From an uncultured Nitrososphaerales archaeon (GTDB lineage: Archaea; Thermoproteota; Nitrososphaeria; Nitrososphaerales; Nitrosocaldaceae), in the NCBI GenBank assembly GCA_938030895.1, contig CALHIV010000007.1, positions 62,001-126,000 of the forward strand: DNA of 64,000 bases. Direction: 5' to 3'. The position numbers and the translations under genes are program-made. Below are positions 1 through 9,251 of the stretch, in pieces. The first letter of the stretch is position 1; each line of letters opens with the position of its first letter. Below the pieces are notes generated by a model that did no database searches, was not told the DNA's origin, and saw nothing but the letters and a program-made list of their open reading frames with translations.

Positions 1-864
1 TACTACAATCGTTATACCAACTATCCTTGAGAATGCTACAGTGCTCCTCATGCATGGTATAAGCCCTTCAACATCATCATACCTTGCCTTCAACGTCCTA
101 TACACCTTCAGTGCTAAGGGTAGTGCTCCAAGGCTCAAGAGTACATATGCTGGGAGAAGGCTTAACAATACACCCGTAACTATGGTAATGTATATTGCAA
201 GAGGGAATGCTATGAATAGCCTTGCTGCTCTAGCTGGACCAAGTAGTATAACAAGGGTCCTCCTCCCCCCTCTCATATCAGCCTCATAGTCTGGGAATGA
301 GTTCATGAAGAGCACTATGGATGATAACATGCCAGAGACTACTCCAGCATGTATAACTTCAGTACCAAAGGCTCCTACCTGAACATAGTAGGTGCCTATA
401 ACTATCATCATGCCCTTCAGAGCAACGAAGAGCTCCCCTAGACCTATCCTTACTATACTGGTTGAGTATAGGTAGACTGCTATGATAGCGAACCCAAGTA
501 TCATAGCTATAGCGAAACCTCTAACAGCAACGAAGTAAGAGCCGATCAATGCGCCTATAATGAGGAATGCTATACCTGCTCTATACACGCTCGATGGTGA
601 GAGCATCCCCTCTGGCAGTACCCCAGTACCCCCAGAGAATGGAGTCCTTCTAGCAACCTTGTCTATCCCTGATCTATAGTCCCAGTAGTCATTCAAGAGA
701 TCAACGCTAGCGTGGAGGCTTAGCACCCCAATGTATGTAAGAACCGCGTAGAGAGGGTCTAGAGCACTGCTCTTCCATAGTGCTATAGCAAGACCAATGC
801 TTACAGAGATTACAGAGGCTAGAAGGAACCTTACCCTTACTGCCCTAAACCATGCGTATACCAT
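1..864 (-). CDS. menA: MenA/UbiA-family prenyltransferase, partial
   Basis: Integral-membrane prenyltransferase that would attach a polyprenyl chain to an aromatic quinone precursor (1,4-dihydroxy-2-naphthoate in menaquinone synthesis). The gene reads leftward and its 3' end is cut by the window edge; 288 codons are visible. Two prenyl-diphosphate/Mg sites are seen: NDYWDYRSGID at residues 58-68 and DYEADMRGGRRT near 190, separated by hydrophobic helices. The YWDYRSGID form is closer to MenA than to the archaeal lipid enzyme, which occurs separately at 43.8 kb. The start chosen gives MVYAWFRAVRVRF. Substrate is inferred from family resemblance only. Confidence 0.8.
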   Translation of the reverse strand, partial: MVYAWFRAVRVRFLLASVISVSIGLAIALWKSSALDPLYAVLTYIGVLSLHASVDLLNDYWDYRSGIDKVARRTPFSGGTGVLPEGMLSPSSVYRAGIAFLIIGALIGSYFVAVRGFAIAMILGFAIIAVYLYSTSIVRIGLGELFVALKGMMIVIGTYYVQVGAFGTEVIHAGVVSGMLSSIVLFMNSFPDYEADMRGGRRTLVILLGPARAARLFIAFPLAIYITIVTGVLLSLLPAYVLLSLGALPLALKVYRTLKARYDDVEGLIPCMRSTVAFSRIVGITIVV

Positions 865-928
865 TGTATATGATTACCCATGCTATTACATTATAATAAC
901 CATAGCATCATCTATACTAGATGGTGTA

Positions 929-1330
929 TCATACTAGAGACTCATCGCTTACTGGCAATGGCTTTCTACCCATGAAGCCTTCATCCTTACCATGCCAGAA
1001 CCTGACATCATCCTCGCCAGACTTCCAGCATAACCATACATCCTCTCCAAACCTCTTGGCTGGAAAGTCTATCAGCCCTTCATCTATACTCTTCAGTACA
1101 ACGCCCATAGCCTCCAACTCCTCTATAGCACTATAGAGTCTTGTTAATGCAGAGTTGAGTTCTTGCTTCTTCTCTACGTATACTCGTAGGGATGCATCAT
1201 GATCAACTATATTCTGTAACTCCTCCTGCAGCTCAAGTACCCTATCCCTTAGCGCAACTATCTTGTTGAACCTCTCCCTAACCTCGCCTAGAACCCTATT
1301 GGCTTGCTGGGGCGTGAAGTACTGGAACAT
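929..1330 (-). CDS. DUF2203 family protein
   Basis: A 133-residue soluble protein matching the DUF2203 pattern: an N-terminal YFTPQQANRVL segment, a long charged helical stretch (residues 15-80, coiled-coil-like) and a C-terminal portion with DFPAKRFGEDVWLCWKSGE and a WHGKDEGFMGRKPL segment. The family is common in archaea and some bacteria and has no established function. It lies between the prenyltransferase and a tRNA methyltransferase, all on the minus strand but with wide enough gaps to be separate units. Confidence 0.75.
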   Translation of the reverse strand: MFQYFTPQQANRVLGEVRERFNKIVALRDRVLELQEELQNIVDHDASLRVYVEKKQELNSALTRLYSAIEELEAMGVVLKSIDEGLIDFPAKRFGEDVWLCWKSGEDDVRFWHGKDEGFMGRKPLPVSDESLV

Positions 1331-1399
1331 AGCAGAGAGGTAGGTTCAATCTAATTTAATCCTTATTCCTACTGCTATCAGCCTATCATACACTACATA

Positions 1400-2446
1400 T
1401 CACCTCTTCTCCCCAACGATTATATGCGCCCATAGATCTCCATGCATAACAGGTATATCCTTGGTTATAACGAAGCCTGTAGATGATAGTATGCCCTTCA
1501 TCATTCCATGCTTGAGTGTTATAATCACTATCCTACCTCCATCGACCATAGCCCTGTATGATGCTCTAGCAAAGTCTAGGTAGAGCCTTCTTATCCCTAT
1601 ACTGGGTTCCATCCTTATCCCATATGGTGGGTTTGTCACTATTCTATCAGGTGTTAGTATCATATCAAGCATCCTACAGTCATGCTGCATGAACCTTATA
1701 CGATCTCCAACCCCAGCATTCTCTGCATTTGCTCTAGCATACCTTATGTAAATGGTATTTACATCAAATCCATAGATCTCTAGTCTTGGCATGTACAGTG
1801 CTGCCTCTATTGGTATAGTGCCAGAGCCACACATTGGATCTACAAGGATATTCCCTTCACTAGGCTCTGCAAGTCTGATCATGGCGTATGCTATACTTGC
1901 CTTCAATGCTGCTGGATGATCGAACGCTCTGTAACCTCTCTTATGCAGTGAATCCCTTGTCAATGCTATGCCCACTATGCACTGCTCCCCTATAACATCG
2001 ACCCTGATCTCTACATCGTAATGCTTTAGATCGACCTTGCTTGAGAACCTGTCGACTATAGCCCTGCCTGCTGCCCTCTGCACATCTATGGATGTGAACT
2101 CATGCCTCCCAAGTCTCTCGCTTGTAACCCTGAATCTAGTACTGCTATTAAGCACACTGCATAGGTCTAGAGCAGAGATGCCCCTGTAGATCGTGTCTAG
2201 CGCATCTTTACTCCTCTCTATCTTGAACGATGTTATATACCTCATGACATGGTGTATAGAGCGCATCGAGAGTACTTTGCCGATGTAGTAAGAGTCATCA
2301 TACTCCTTGCCCTTAATCTGCAGTAGTACATGGCCCCTAACTCCCATATGCCTCTTGCTTATACTTGTGCATGGTATCTTCTCCCTTGCCTCTAACTCAA
2401 CTATATCCTCAAGGCCAGGAGGGCATGTTAGTAAGAGATCTATCAT
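1400..2446 (-). CDS. THUMP-domain RNA N2-guanine methyltransferase (Trm14/RlmL-like)
   Basis: Predicted SAM-dependent RNA methyltransferase. The N-terminal half (about residues 1-165) has the THUMP-type start LLLTCPPGLEDIVELEA. The C-terminal half is a Rossmann-fold methylase with the SAM site DPMCGSGTIP at 203-212 and the catalytic NPPYG at 272-276, the motif of N2-guanine or N6-adenine methylases. The 348-residue length and gene order fit archaeal Trm14 (m2G6 in tRNA) or Trm-G10. Which position is modified cannot be told from sequence alone. The gene is divergent from the neighbour at 2505. Confidence 0.8.
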   Translation of the reverse strand: MIDLLLTCPPGLEDIVELEAREKIPCTSISKRHMGVRGHVLLQIKGKEYDDSYYIGKVLSMRSIHHVMRYITSFKIERSKDALDTIYRGISALDLCSVLNSSTRFRVTSERLGRHEFTSIDVQRAAGRAIVDRFSSKVDLKHYDVEIRVDVIGEQCIVGIALTRDSLHKRGYRAFDHPAALKASIAYAMIRLAEPSEGNILVDPMCGSGTIPIEAALYMPRLEIYGFDVNTIYIRYARANAENAGVGDRIRFMQHDCRMLDMILTPDRIVTNPPYGIRMEPSIGIRRLYLDFARASYRAMVDGGRIVIITLKHGMMKGILSSTGFVITKDIPVMHGDLWAHIIVGEKR

Positions 2447-2473
2447 GGCTCGAAGAGTTGCTATCCTGTCATA

Positions 2474-2505
2474 TTTATAATACTGTTAGTACCATACCTT
2501 GTCCA
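2474..2505 (+). promoter_or_regulatory. TATA box and leaderless start
   Basis: TTTATAAT at 2474-2481 sits about 27 bases before ATG 2505, the spacing expected if transcription begins at the start codon. It decides for ATG 2505 rather than the in-frame TTG two codons upstream. Confidence 0.5.
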
Positions 2506-3296
2506 TGGTACTTGATCCACTCTATAAACTTGAAGAGGCGAGGTCCAAGGCATTGATACCGGAGAAGGTCTATGCTAGGGTTGTTGAACGCTACAGGTAT
2601 GTTACCGAAGGTATAGAGAGGGTTAAGAGGGCATCTGGTATAGAGTATCCAGAGTACTACGTAGAGCCGAGGATGGTTGTAGCAGATTCAGAGTATGGTC
2701 TAGGCTTGATGTTCGCTCGAACTATACCTATAGTTAAGGGAGTGAATGAAGGTATCTATGGTTATAGCGAGAGTAGCCTATCTATAGTTATACAGGTTAC
2801 CGCCCCTTTAGTTGCATATGGGTTGAAAGGGACTATACATGCAATACTTGCACATGAGTTCCTTCACTACATAGAACTACTTGCTAGGTTCATCGATATG
2901 AGTGTAATATCAGATGAGGTGACAGATAGCATATTCGAGAGTGTGTATGCTGATATGGGTAGGCTTGTGAAGCCTAACAGGGTATTCAAGAATGATAGAG
3001 CCTTGGTGAGGCTACTTGCAAAGAAGTTCAGGGATGATGGGTTGAGCGATCATAGGCTAGAGGATAAGTGTATGAAGGAGTGGATAGAGAAGGGTCTACC
3101 AACGGCAAGGATAAGGGTTGAGGATAATGTAGCAAGGGTCCCTATAGAGGCTATAGCCCTATTCAGTATAGATGATAGGTTGAAGGGCAAGATATATGAG
3201 TTTATTAATGCTAGCAGTAAGAGAAGTGGTAAGGGGAGGAGAGTGAGCGTAGAGGATGGTATCTATAGAGATGAAGGGAAGGAGCGAGGAGAGTGA
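2505..3296 (+). CDS. HExxH-containing protein, putative zinc-metalloprotease-like
   Basis: A 263-residue protein of unknown function. The recognisable element is AHEFLHYIE, an HExxH zinc-binding helix (H117, E118, H121) of the metallopeptidase type, preceded by hydrophobic stretches typical of minimal gluzincin-like folds. No signal peptide or clear transmembrane segment is visible, and a third zinc ligand is not obvious (a glutamate or histidine in the 140-190 region is possible). Its 3' end overlaps the next gene by 41 bases, so the two are translated from one transcript and may work together. Protease activity is inference from the motif alone. Confidence 0.6.
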   Translation: MVLDPLYKLEEARSKALIPEKVYARVVERYRYVTEGIERVKRASGIEYPEYYVEPRMVVADSEYGLGLMFARTIPIVKGVNEGIYGYSESSLSIVIQVTAPLVAYGLKGTIHAILAHEFLHYIELLARFIDMSVISDEVTDSIFESVYADMGRLVKPNRVFKNDRALVRLLAKKFRDDGLSDHRLEDKCMKEWIEKGLPTARIRVEDNVARVPIEAIALFSIDDRLKGKIYEFINASSKRSGKGRRVSVEDGIYRDEGKERGE

Positions 3297-5112
3297 GTAT
3301 GAGGGTGAGCATGAGAGTAGGAGGAGAGATGTTGTAGATGATTATGGAGACCATAGTTATGGTGTATTGATAAGTGTAGAGGAGAGGGATGAGTTATCAA
3401 GGATAGTCAAGGCTCTGGCAGAGGAGTATAGGTGTGAGATACTCTCATACTGCATCTACGGCTCTAAGGTTGCAGGTTATGCAAGACCAGATAGCGATTA
3501 TGATATACTCCTTGTACTGAAGGACTACAAGGATATAATCAAGTATGTTTATGTACGTAATGGGCTTAATGCCTCAGTACTAATAGTTGATGGTAAGGCG
3601 CTCCTAAGGGATGCTGAGCGTGCAATGCTTGGGGAGTTCGTCGCAGGTAGGCTCCTCCACCCATATCTCCCATTACTCAATGGTGAGTACCTGAAGGATG
3701 TTGAGACCATATACAAGAAGAGGGTTGTGATGGAGGAGTATAATACGCTTATAGCATTGAATCCTCTTGTAGGTACTGAAGAGGTTGCAATACCAGCAGA
3801 GTACTTTCTATTCTCAAAGATGAAGAAGAGGGCAAGGATATACCCCCATGCACTCTACAGTTATGTGAAGACATACACTGGCACCTACGCATCAAGGAAT
3901 ATAGAGAGAAGTAGAGAGGGCTTCATCAGGGCATTGAGAGCTTTGGAGGAGGAGGACTTGCTAGAGTTGACGCCTCTACATGGGGATGAGTGCTATCACT
4001 ATCATATAATACGCAAGTGGAGAGAGAGTGGTAAGATGATCACTATAAAGGAGATGTTAAGGGGTGCATTCGCATGGCTAGTACACTCATACGCTGCCAG
4101 AAGGTCTCTAAACTTCTTCAAGGAGGAGGCTAGATCGAAACTGAATAGGAGGAAGGAGGTGAAGGCCTACACTATACCCCCGGCATTCACAAACCCTTCT
4201 ATACTACTCAGGACTAGTGAGGGGGTAGTTGTTGATGGTGACTCTTGGCTTGATATGATAGCAAAGAATCTAGGCTTCAAAGATGGCTACTCAACAAGGT
4301 TCAGTAGAATAGGGGATAAGCATGCAGCAGCAAGCCTCTGCACCATAGAGAAGGATGATAGGAAGGAGAGTATAGTGATCAAGTACTACACAAATCTAAA
4401 GATGGCAAAGTGGATAGCGTTGAATGTATGGCTTGCAGGGATAAGGCGTTACGATGTATCGCCAGAGAAGAGGATGATGAACGAGTATATAGGAGCAAGG
4501 AGGGTTAGGGCTCTGGGCATAAATACTCCAGAGATAGTAGCAGTATCATTCGGTAAGAGGCTTATAGCATTCAGGTATGTGGATGGCATACCATTGAGCG
4601 ATATTATAAGGGATGCGCTGATAGATGATGGAAGCAAGGGATCTATAGGGGGAGGAAGTGTAGCAAGTAACCTGCTTGGATACGTTAAGAGATATGGATC
4701 CCTACTTGGTAGGATACATGCCAGTGGTCTTATACTTAGAGATACCAAGCCAAGTAACGTACTTATCCTGAACGGTAGAGGCTATACAGGTAAGTATGGT
4801 GTGGAGGGTAGCGATGATTACACGCTATACCTTACAGACTTTGAGCAGTTCTCCACCTCAGATAGCAGTTATGATGATATGGGATGGGATATAGCATGCT
4901 TCCTCTACTACTCTACGCTATTCATTAGTGCTAGGAAGGAGGAGATGGTAAGGATGTTTGTAAGGGCATTTCTAGAGGGTTACTCTCAACATGGTAGTAA
5001 GGATGCCATGGTAATGGCAGCAAAAGCCTCGTACTTCCTACCATTCTATCCAGCAATTGTGGTAGGTATGATCAAGGTTATAAGGGATGAGATCTCCTCT
5101 TTCACTAGGTAG
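3256..5112 (+). CDS. Nucleotidyltransferase-protein kinase fusion
   Basis: A 618-residue two-domain protein. The N-terminal part carries a polymerase-beta-type nucleotidyltransferase site, YGSKVAGYARPDSDYD, with G69-S70 and carboxylates D81 and D83. A middle helical region (about 190-310) follows. The C-terminal part resembles a Bud32/RIO-like kinase: a VIK lysine at K376, a catalytic-loop-like LRDTKPSNVLI with D496 and N501, and TDFE with D528 in place of DFG. The usual histidine before RD is leucine. It could nucleotidylate or phosphorylate a protein or an RNA; neither is proven. ATG 3256 overlaps the upstream gene; ATG 3271 is an alternative. Confidence 0.65.
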   Translation: MVSIEMKGRSEESEYEGEHESRRRDVVDDYGDHSYGVLISVEERDELSRIVKALAEEYRCEILSYCIYGSKVAGYARPDSDYDILLVLKDYKDIIKYVYVRNGLNASVLIVDGKALLRDAERAMLGEFVAGRLLHPYLPLLNGEYLKDVETIYKKRVVMEEYNTLIALNPLVGTEEVAIPAEYFLFSKMKKRARIYPHALYSYVKTYTGTYASRNIERSREGFIRALRALEEEDLLELTPLHGDECYHYHIIRKWRESGKMITIKEMLRGAFAWLVHSYAARRSLNFFKEEARSKLNRRKEVKAYTIPPAFTNPSILLRTSEGVVVDGDSWLDMIAKNLGFKDGYSTRFSRIGDKHAAASLCTIEKDDRKESIVIKYYTNLKMAKWIALNVWLAGIRRYDVSPEKRMMNEYIGARRVRALGINTPEIVAVSFGKRLIAFRYVDGIPLSDIIRDALIDDGSKGSIGGGSVASNLLGYVKRYGSLLGRIHASGLILRDTKPSNVLILNGRGYTGKYGVEGSDDYTLYLTDFEQFSTSDSSYDDMGWDIACFLYYSTLFISARKEEMVRMFVRAFLEGYSQHGSKDAMVMAAKASYFLPFYPAIVVGMIKVIRDEISSFTR

Positions 5113-5205
5113 ATTGCTATTGCTATTGATGTAGATTGTAGAGGTAGAGTGAGATTAGTTCGAGATTAGTTCCTGCTGTTTACCATATCCCATTTCAACA
5201 TCTAC

Positions 5206-5400
5206 TCACTTACTCTTCCTCTTCTCACTAGCCTTACGTTTGAACTCTGTATAATTACATCTTCCACATGTAACTCTATCACTATGCTCTGCCATGAAGA
5301 CTCCTCTCCCACACCTTGGACACTCCCTCCTAACCCTCTTTATCCTATCACCTTCAACTGTGTAATACCTCCATACCTGTGTATTGCTACCTTTGCCCAT
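5206..5400 (-). CDS. rps27ae: 30S ribosomal protein S27ae (eS31)
   Basis: Small zinc-ribbon protein of the archaeal 30S subunit. Starting at ATG 5400 ([18 protein letters not shown]) it has 64 residues. Two CxxC pairs, CPRCG and CGRCNY, form the zinc ribbon, and the tail is basic ([12 protein letters not shown]). A start seven codons upstream is possible but adds a non-conserved MGGWVIL. It follows S24e by 37 bases, the gene order seen in many archaea. Confidence 0.93.
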   Translation of the reverse strand: MGKGSNTQVWRYYTVEGDRIKRVRRECPRCGRGVFMAEHSDRVTCGRCNYTEFKRKASEKRKSK

Positions 5401-5437
5401 TAATATCACCCACCCACCCATTACTCTACCCTATTGC

Positions 5438-5779
5438 TCACTCTTTCTTATCTTTTCCTTTACCTTTATCTATCTTTTCACCAGTAAGCCTAGCTATTAT
5501 ATACCTTGGGAGTTGTGATCGTGCAACCTTCTCATCATCATATATGTAGAAGAGGCATCTAAGGTTGCTCCTACCCTTCTCGCCCATCATGTGTATAGGG
5601 ACTATGAACCTTCCAGTATAGCCCCTGCTCTCTGCTATGAGCTTTACAGCATCTTGCCTCTTCAGTCTACCATTGACAGCCTTTATTACACACTCCAACT
5701 CTACTCTGTTAAGCAATGGGTTATGCTCCTCCCTCTCCACTATTATCTGACCATCCATCATCATTATAATCCCATCCAT
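5438..5779 (-). CDS. rps24e: 30S ribosomal protein S24e
   Basis: Archaeal/eukaryotic-type 30S protein. The family signature begins IIVEREEHNPLLNRVELE and continues through a VKLIAESRGYTGRFIV core, ending in a lysine-rich tail. The annotated 113 residues include a doubtful MDGIIM lead; translation may begin at a Met in the IMMMDG run, which would match the usual family N-terminus better. Forms a two-gene unit with S27ae. Confidence 0.9.
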   Translation of the reverse strand: MDGIIMMMDGQIIVEREEHNPLLNRVELECVIKAVNGRLKRQDAVKLIAESRGYTGRFIVPIHMMGEKGRSNLRCLFYIYDDEKVARSQLPRYIIARLTGEKIDKGKGKDKKE

Positions 5780-5817
5780 CCCTTAACTCTTAATAAACCT
5801 AATGATAACTATGGCAT

Positions 5818-6411
5818 ATGCTAACAAGGTATATGATAAGGCTTGTAAACGATGGATATAAGCCAGAGGATTCAGCATCTCTCTTGAGTAGGGCTAATAG
5901 GATAACTAGAATAGATGCCGATATAGGCTTTGCAGTAGAGATTAGGGATGTTAGGGTAGCAAGGAAGCATATAGAGTTGGATGTTAGCGTTGCCCCATCT
6001 ATGCTAGATGCTCTCCTGAAAGGACTTGAGGAGATCGCACCACTACTAAGCTATACAGAGATAACTGAGAGGCATATGGATATGAAGGAGAGGATGGCAT
6101 ATGCAAGGGAACTATTCAACGCTGAACGCTACTGGGAGGCACATGAAGTACTAGAGGGGGCATGGAAGAGTAGCAAGGGTGATGAGAAGGAACTCATACA
6201 AGGAATCATACTTGTATGTGCTGCTTTGGTACATGCACAGAAGGCAGAGTATGATATATGCCTGTCTATGCTTGGGAGAGCGTTGCAGAAGTTGCAGGGT
6301 AAGGAGCTATACTATAACTACTATGGAATAGATATAGCGATGATGGTTAGACAGATGGTTGCTGCACTGGATAGTAGAGATGTTAAGACTATGCTCGAAT
6401 ATAGGTTGTAG
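5818..6411 (+). CDS. DUF309 family protein
   Basis: A 197-residue protein whose second half (about 95-180) is a DUF309 helical domain: ELFNAERYWEAHEVLEGAWK followed by LIQGIILVCAALVHAQK. The tryptophan-EAHE motif is the hallmark. DUF309 proteins are small helical bundles of unknown activity, found in archaea and bacteria. The first 90 residues are not recognisable. It converges on phosphoglycerate mutase across a GATT/GATA repeat. Confidence 0.75.
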   Translation: MLTRYMIRLVNDGYKPEDSASLLSRANRITRIDADIGFAVEIRDVRVARKHIELDVSVAPSMLDALLKGLEEIAPLLSYTEITERHMDMKERMAYARELFNAERYWEAHEVLEGAWKSSKGDEKELIQGIILVCAALVHAQKAEYDICLSMLGRALQKLQGKELYYNYYGIDIAMMVRQMVAALDSRDVKTMLEYRL

Positions 6412-6416
6412 GCTTT

Positions 6417-6490
6417 AGATTGATTGATTGGTTGATAGATAGGTAGATTGATTGGTAGATAGGTAGATAGGTAGATTGATTGATTGGTTG
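6417..6490. repeat. GATT/GATAG tandem simple-sequence repeat
   Basis: Interleaved units of gattgattggt and gataggta fill the space between two converging genes. It is a degenerate tandem array with no coding capacity. Confidence 0.85.
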
Positions 6491-6525
6491 AAGGTTAATG
6501 GTATTAGATACATAGTGGTTGCCTA

Positions 6526-7842
6526 TCAGTTATCATTGGATGAGGCTATGATGTTGAGTACCCTGCTAAGAACCTCATATCCCATTATGTAGCCTATGCT
6601 ACCCTTCTTAGCCTCACGCTCTGTGAACCTACTAAGCCCATCATCCTTGATGATTGGACTTGATACAAGGAGGGGTACTGGATCTGCGCTGTGTGCCTTC
6701 TTTATACATGGTGTAGAATGATCCCCAGATACTACTATAAACAACTCCCTAGCATTGCTACTGCTAGATCTTAGTTCACCAAAGAACTCCTCGTCTATCC
6801 CCTCTATACTCTCCTCCTTACCTCTAGCATTACCGTCATGGCCAAACTCGTCTGGGCCCTTCAAATGCACATACACAACATCGTGGTTGCTCAGTGCATC
6901 TATGGCTCTCCTCGCCTTGATCCTGTAATCTCTCATACCTCCACCATCGAGTATATCCATGCCCGTAACCCTTGCTATGCCATACTCTACAGGCATATCC
7001 ACTATGCATGCGAACCTAGCATCATACTTACTTGCTATAGGTTCGACCCTGGGCAGCATATTACCAGCATCCCTCAAGAGTATGCAGTTTGCTTCAAGCA
7101 TACCCATACTTCTCCTCCTTAGATTCACTGGATGATCTTTAAGTATGTGCATAACCTGTTCAGTAAACTCATTTACCAATCTTGCTGAGAGCGATGCGCT
7201 CTTACTCCTTATGAGAGCCTTGCATCTATTGATGCTCATGATTGCAGTATCGCTCTTTGCTACACCCATTCCTTTAACCCTCTCATATGCTGGGTCTGTG
7301 TTGCTTATCTCTGCAGCTAGACTGCTCTTTGCCCTTATCCTGAGGACTACCCTATGCCCCCTCGTATGCACCAGTTCATACTCTGCATCTGTAAGTCTTA
7401 CACCATCCTTTATAGCCTTGACCAACTCCCTCGCCTCATCATCTGTCAAGTTCCTTCCAACCCTTCTATCCACTATCCTTCCACCATCGTCTATAGTTGC
7501 AAAGTTACCCCTCATCGCAAGGTCTCCATCCCTAACATCTATCCCTGCACCTATAGCCTCTACCATACCTCTGCCAGGATAATCCTCTTCTCTAAATGTA
7601 TAGCCTAGCATGCTGAAGACTGCTATATCTGACTCTGGGGCGATATCCTTACCTACGGTATACACCATGCCCATCTTACCCTTCCTTGCTAAGGCATCTA
7701 GATTAGGTGTATGCGCAGACTCTAGCGGAGTTAGATGGTTTAGACTTGGATGGGGTAGATCTCCAACACCATCGAGTAGCACATATATTATCTTGCCATA
7801 ATAACCAGTTCCATCTCTGTTACTATCACCTTTACCATTCAT
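6526..7842 (-). CDS. apgM: 2,3-bisphosphoglycerate-independent phosphoglycerate mutase (archaeal type)
   Basis: Interconverts 3- and 2-phosphoglycerate in glycolysis/gluconeogenesis; cytoplasmic, alkaline-phosphatase superfamily. Metal-site motifs are visible: VLLDGVGDLPHP near the N-terminus, HTPNLDALARKGKMGMVYTV, PESDIAVFSMLGY containing the catalytic serine, and SGDHSTPCIKKAHSADPVPLL near the C-terminus. The 438 residues match the aPGM family plus a short non-conserved lead; the conserved part begins around residue 16. It is divergent from the GalT-like gene. Confidence 0.93.
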   Translation of the reverse strand: MNGKGDSNRDGTGYYGKIIYVLLDGVGDLPHPSLNHLTPLESAHTPNLDALARKGKMGMVYTVGKDIAPESDIAVFSMLGYTFREEDYPGRGMVEAIGAGIDVRDGDLAMRGNFATIDDGGRIVDRRVGRNLTDDEARELVKAIKDGVRLTDAEYELVHTRGHRVVLRIRAKSSLAAEISNTDPAYERVKGMGVAKSDTAIMSINRCKALIRSKSASLSARLVNEFTEQVMHILKDHPVNLRRRSMGMLEANCILLRDAGNMLPRVEPIASKYDARFACIVDMPVEYGIARVTGMDILDGGGMRDYRIKARRAIDALSNHDVVYVHLKGPDEFGHDGNARGKEESIEGIDEEFFGELRSSSSNARELFIVVSGDHSTPCIKKAHSADPVPLLVSSPIIKDDGLSRFTEREAKKGSIGYIMGYEVLSRVLNIIASSNDN

Positions 7843-8088
7843 ACTTCTTCAACCCCTATACTATAATCTATCATCCTCCCTCCTCCTACTTCTTCCTCCT
7901 CCATCATTCTTCGTCCTTCCCCTTCCTTAATCCTTGAACCCTATCCTATATATAGCCTAACATCTACTATATTTATAAACAATTGTATCATCCCGTGTTA
8001 ACTATTCTTGAAGGTAAGATTTAGATAAAAGCGCATGGTAGCAAGTCGAATAGTATGAAGATGGGTAGGATAAGGGGGTGTATATTAG

Positions 8089-9111
8089 ATGGTCCAGTTA
8101 AGGAAGGATAGCATGCTGGATAGGCTAGTTATAGTGAGTGATGGTGATTATAGTGATAGCAATGCAAGAGATAATAGAGATGGGTATGAAGATAGATGCA
8201 TATACTGTCCTGGAAATGAACATCTAACCAAACCAGCTGTTCTTGCACTGGTACAGAAGGAGGGGATGATGAGGAGGTTAGCAGATGCAGAGGATAACCA
8301 TATAGATGACTGGTGCGTAAGGATAGTGCCAAGTAGCAAGCCATTGGTTAGCATATCTGCAAATGGTACATATAGCAACAAACCATTCTATAGTGAGCCT
8401 GCGTATGGCTACCATTACATACTAGTTGCTAGCAGGGAGCACTGCAAGCCATCATCAATACCAGCAGAACAGTGGTCGAACGTACTCGTAGCATTACAGG
8501 ATAGAGTGAAGTGGCTATATGCACAAAAGGGTGTCAGTTATGTTGCCATCTACATGGATTATAATGCTACTAAGGAGTGGCATCCTCACATCAACATAGT
8601 TACCTTCCCTTACATGCCTCCACTTATAGAGCAGGAGGTTGAGTACGTAAACAGGTATATAAACGAGTCTGGCTCATGCCCACTATGCAACATAGTAAGC
8701 ATGGAGGATAAGAGCCCTAGACATCTAATAAGCATGGATAACTTCGCAGCATTCTGCCCTTGGGCCCCAACACATCCATATGAGTTCTGGATAGTGCCAA
8801 AGAAGCATGCTATACAACTGCTTAGGATGACCCAGAAGGAGATGGACGAGCTTGCTACAATGCTTAGGGTCATGCTTGGAGGCCTATATAATACTCTAGG
8901 CGATGTTAGGTTCAGCATGATAGTACATGCATCGTCTGAGAAGAGTAGGAAGCAGTTGCACTGGCATATAGAGGTCCATCCTAGACTGGTTGATAGTAAT
9001 GGGTTAGAGGATGGGTTTGGTGTACATTTCCTAGGTGTATCCCCAGAGACTGCTGCATCTAAACTGAGTTCTGCCTCAAGGAGGGAACTGGCTAGGATAG
9101 TTGGTGTATAA
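8089..9111 (+). CDS. Galactose-1-phosphate uridylyltransferase-like (HIT superfamily)
   Basis: A 340-residue protein of the GalT branch of the HIT superfamily, which transfers nucleotide monophosphates between sugar phosphates. Two pseudo-repeats are visible: CIYC (37-40) with HPH (165-167, the catalytic HPH triad of GalT), and CPLC (197-200) with HWH (291-293). Cys pairs probably bind zinc. The exact sugar is unknown; many archaeal members act as ADP- or UDP-sugar pyrophosphorylase-like enzymes. A purine-rich AAGGGGGTG lies about ten bases before ATG 8089 and supports this start. Confidence 0.8.
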   Translation: MVQLRKDSMLDRLVIVSDGDYSDSNARDNRDGYEDRCIYCPGNEHLTKPAVLALVQKEGMMRRLADAEDNHIDDWCVRIVPSSKPLVSISANGTYSNKPFYSEPAYGYHYILVASREHCKPSSIPAEQWSNVLVALQDRVKWLYAQKGVSYVAIYMDYNATKEWHPHINIVTFPYMPPLIEQEVEYVNRYINESGSCPLCNIVSMEDKSPRHLISMDNFAAFCPWAPTHPYEFWIVPKKHAIQLLRMTQKEMDELATMLRVMLGGLYNTLGDVRFSMIVHASSEKSRKQLHWHIEVHPRLVDSNGLEDGFGVHFLGVSPETAASKLSSASRRELARIVGV

Positions 9112-9147
9112 TTTGACTGATATAATTTGACTGATATAATTTAACTA
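9107..9147. repeat. 14-base tandem repeat at a stop codon
   Basis: Two exact and one partial copy of a 14-base unit (tataatttgactga) begin at the stop codon of the GalT-like gene. Probably replication slippage. Confidence 0.8.
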
Positions 9148-9251
9148 AGATAGAATAAATCAACTATACTGCTCTCCTATTTCTATCAACTCTCTGCTAG
9201 GCTAATGGTAATAAATATCTTGCATCTACCAGCAAACAATTTATTTTACGC

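Noticed and set aside
8054-8110. Short upstream open frame before the GalT-like gene
   Set aside because: Only 18 codons, overlaps the GalT start, and has no promoter of its own; chance is more likely than a leader peptide.
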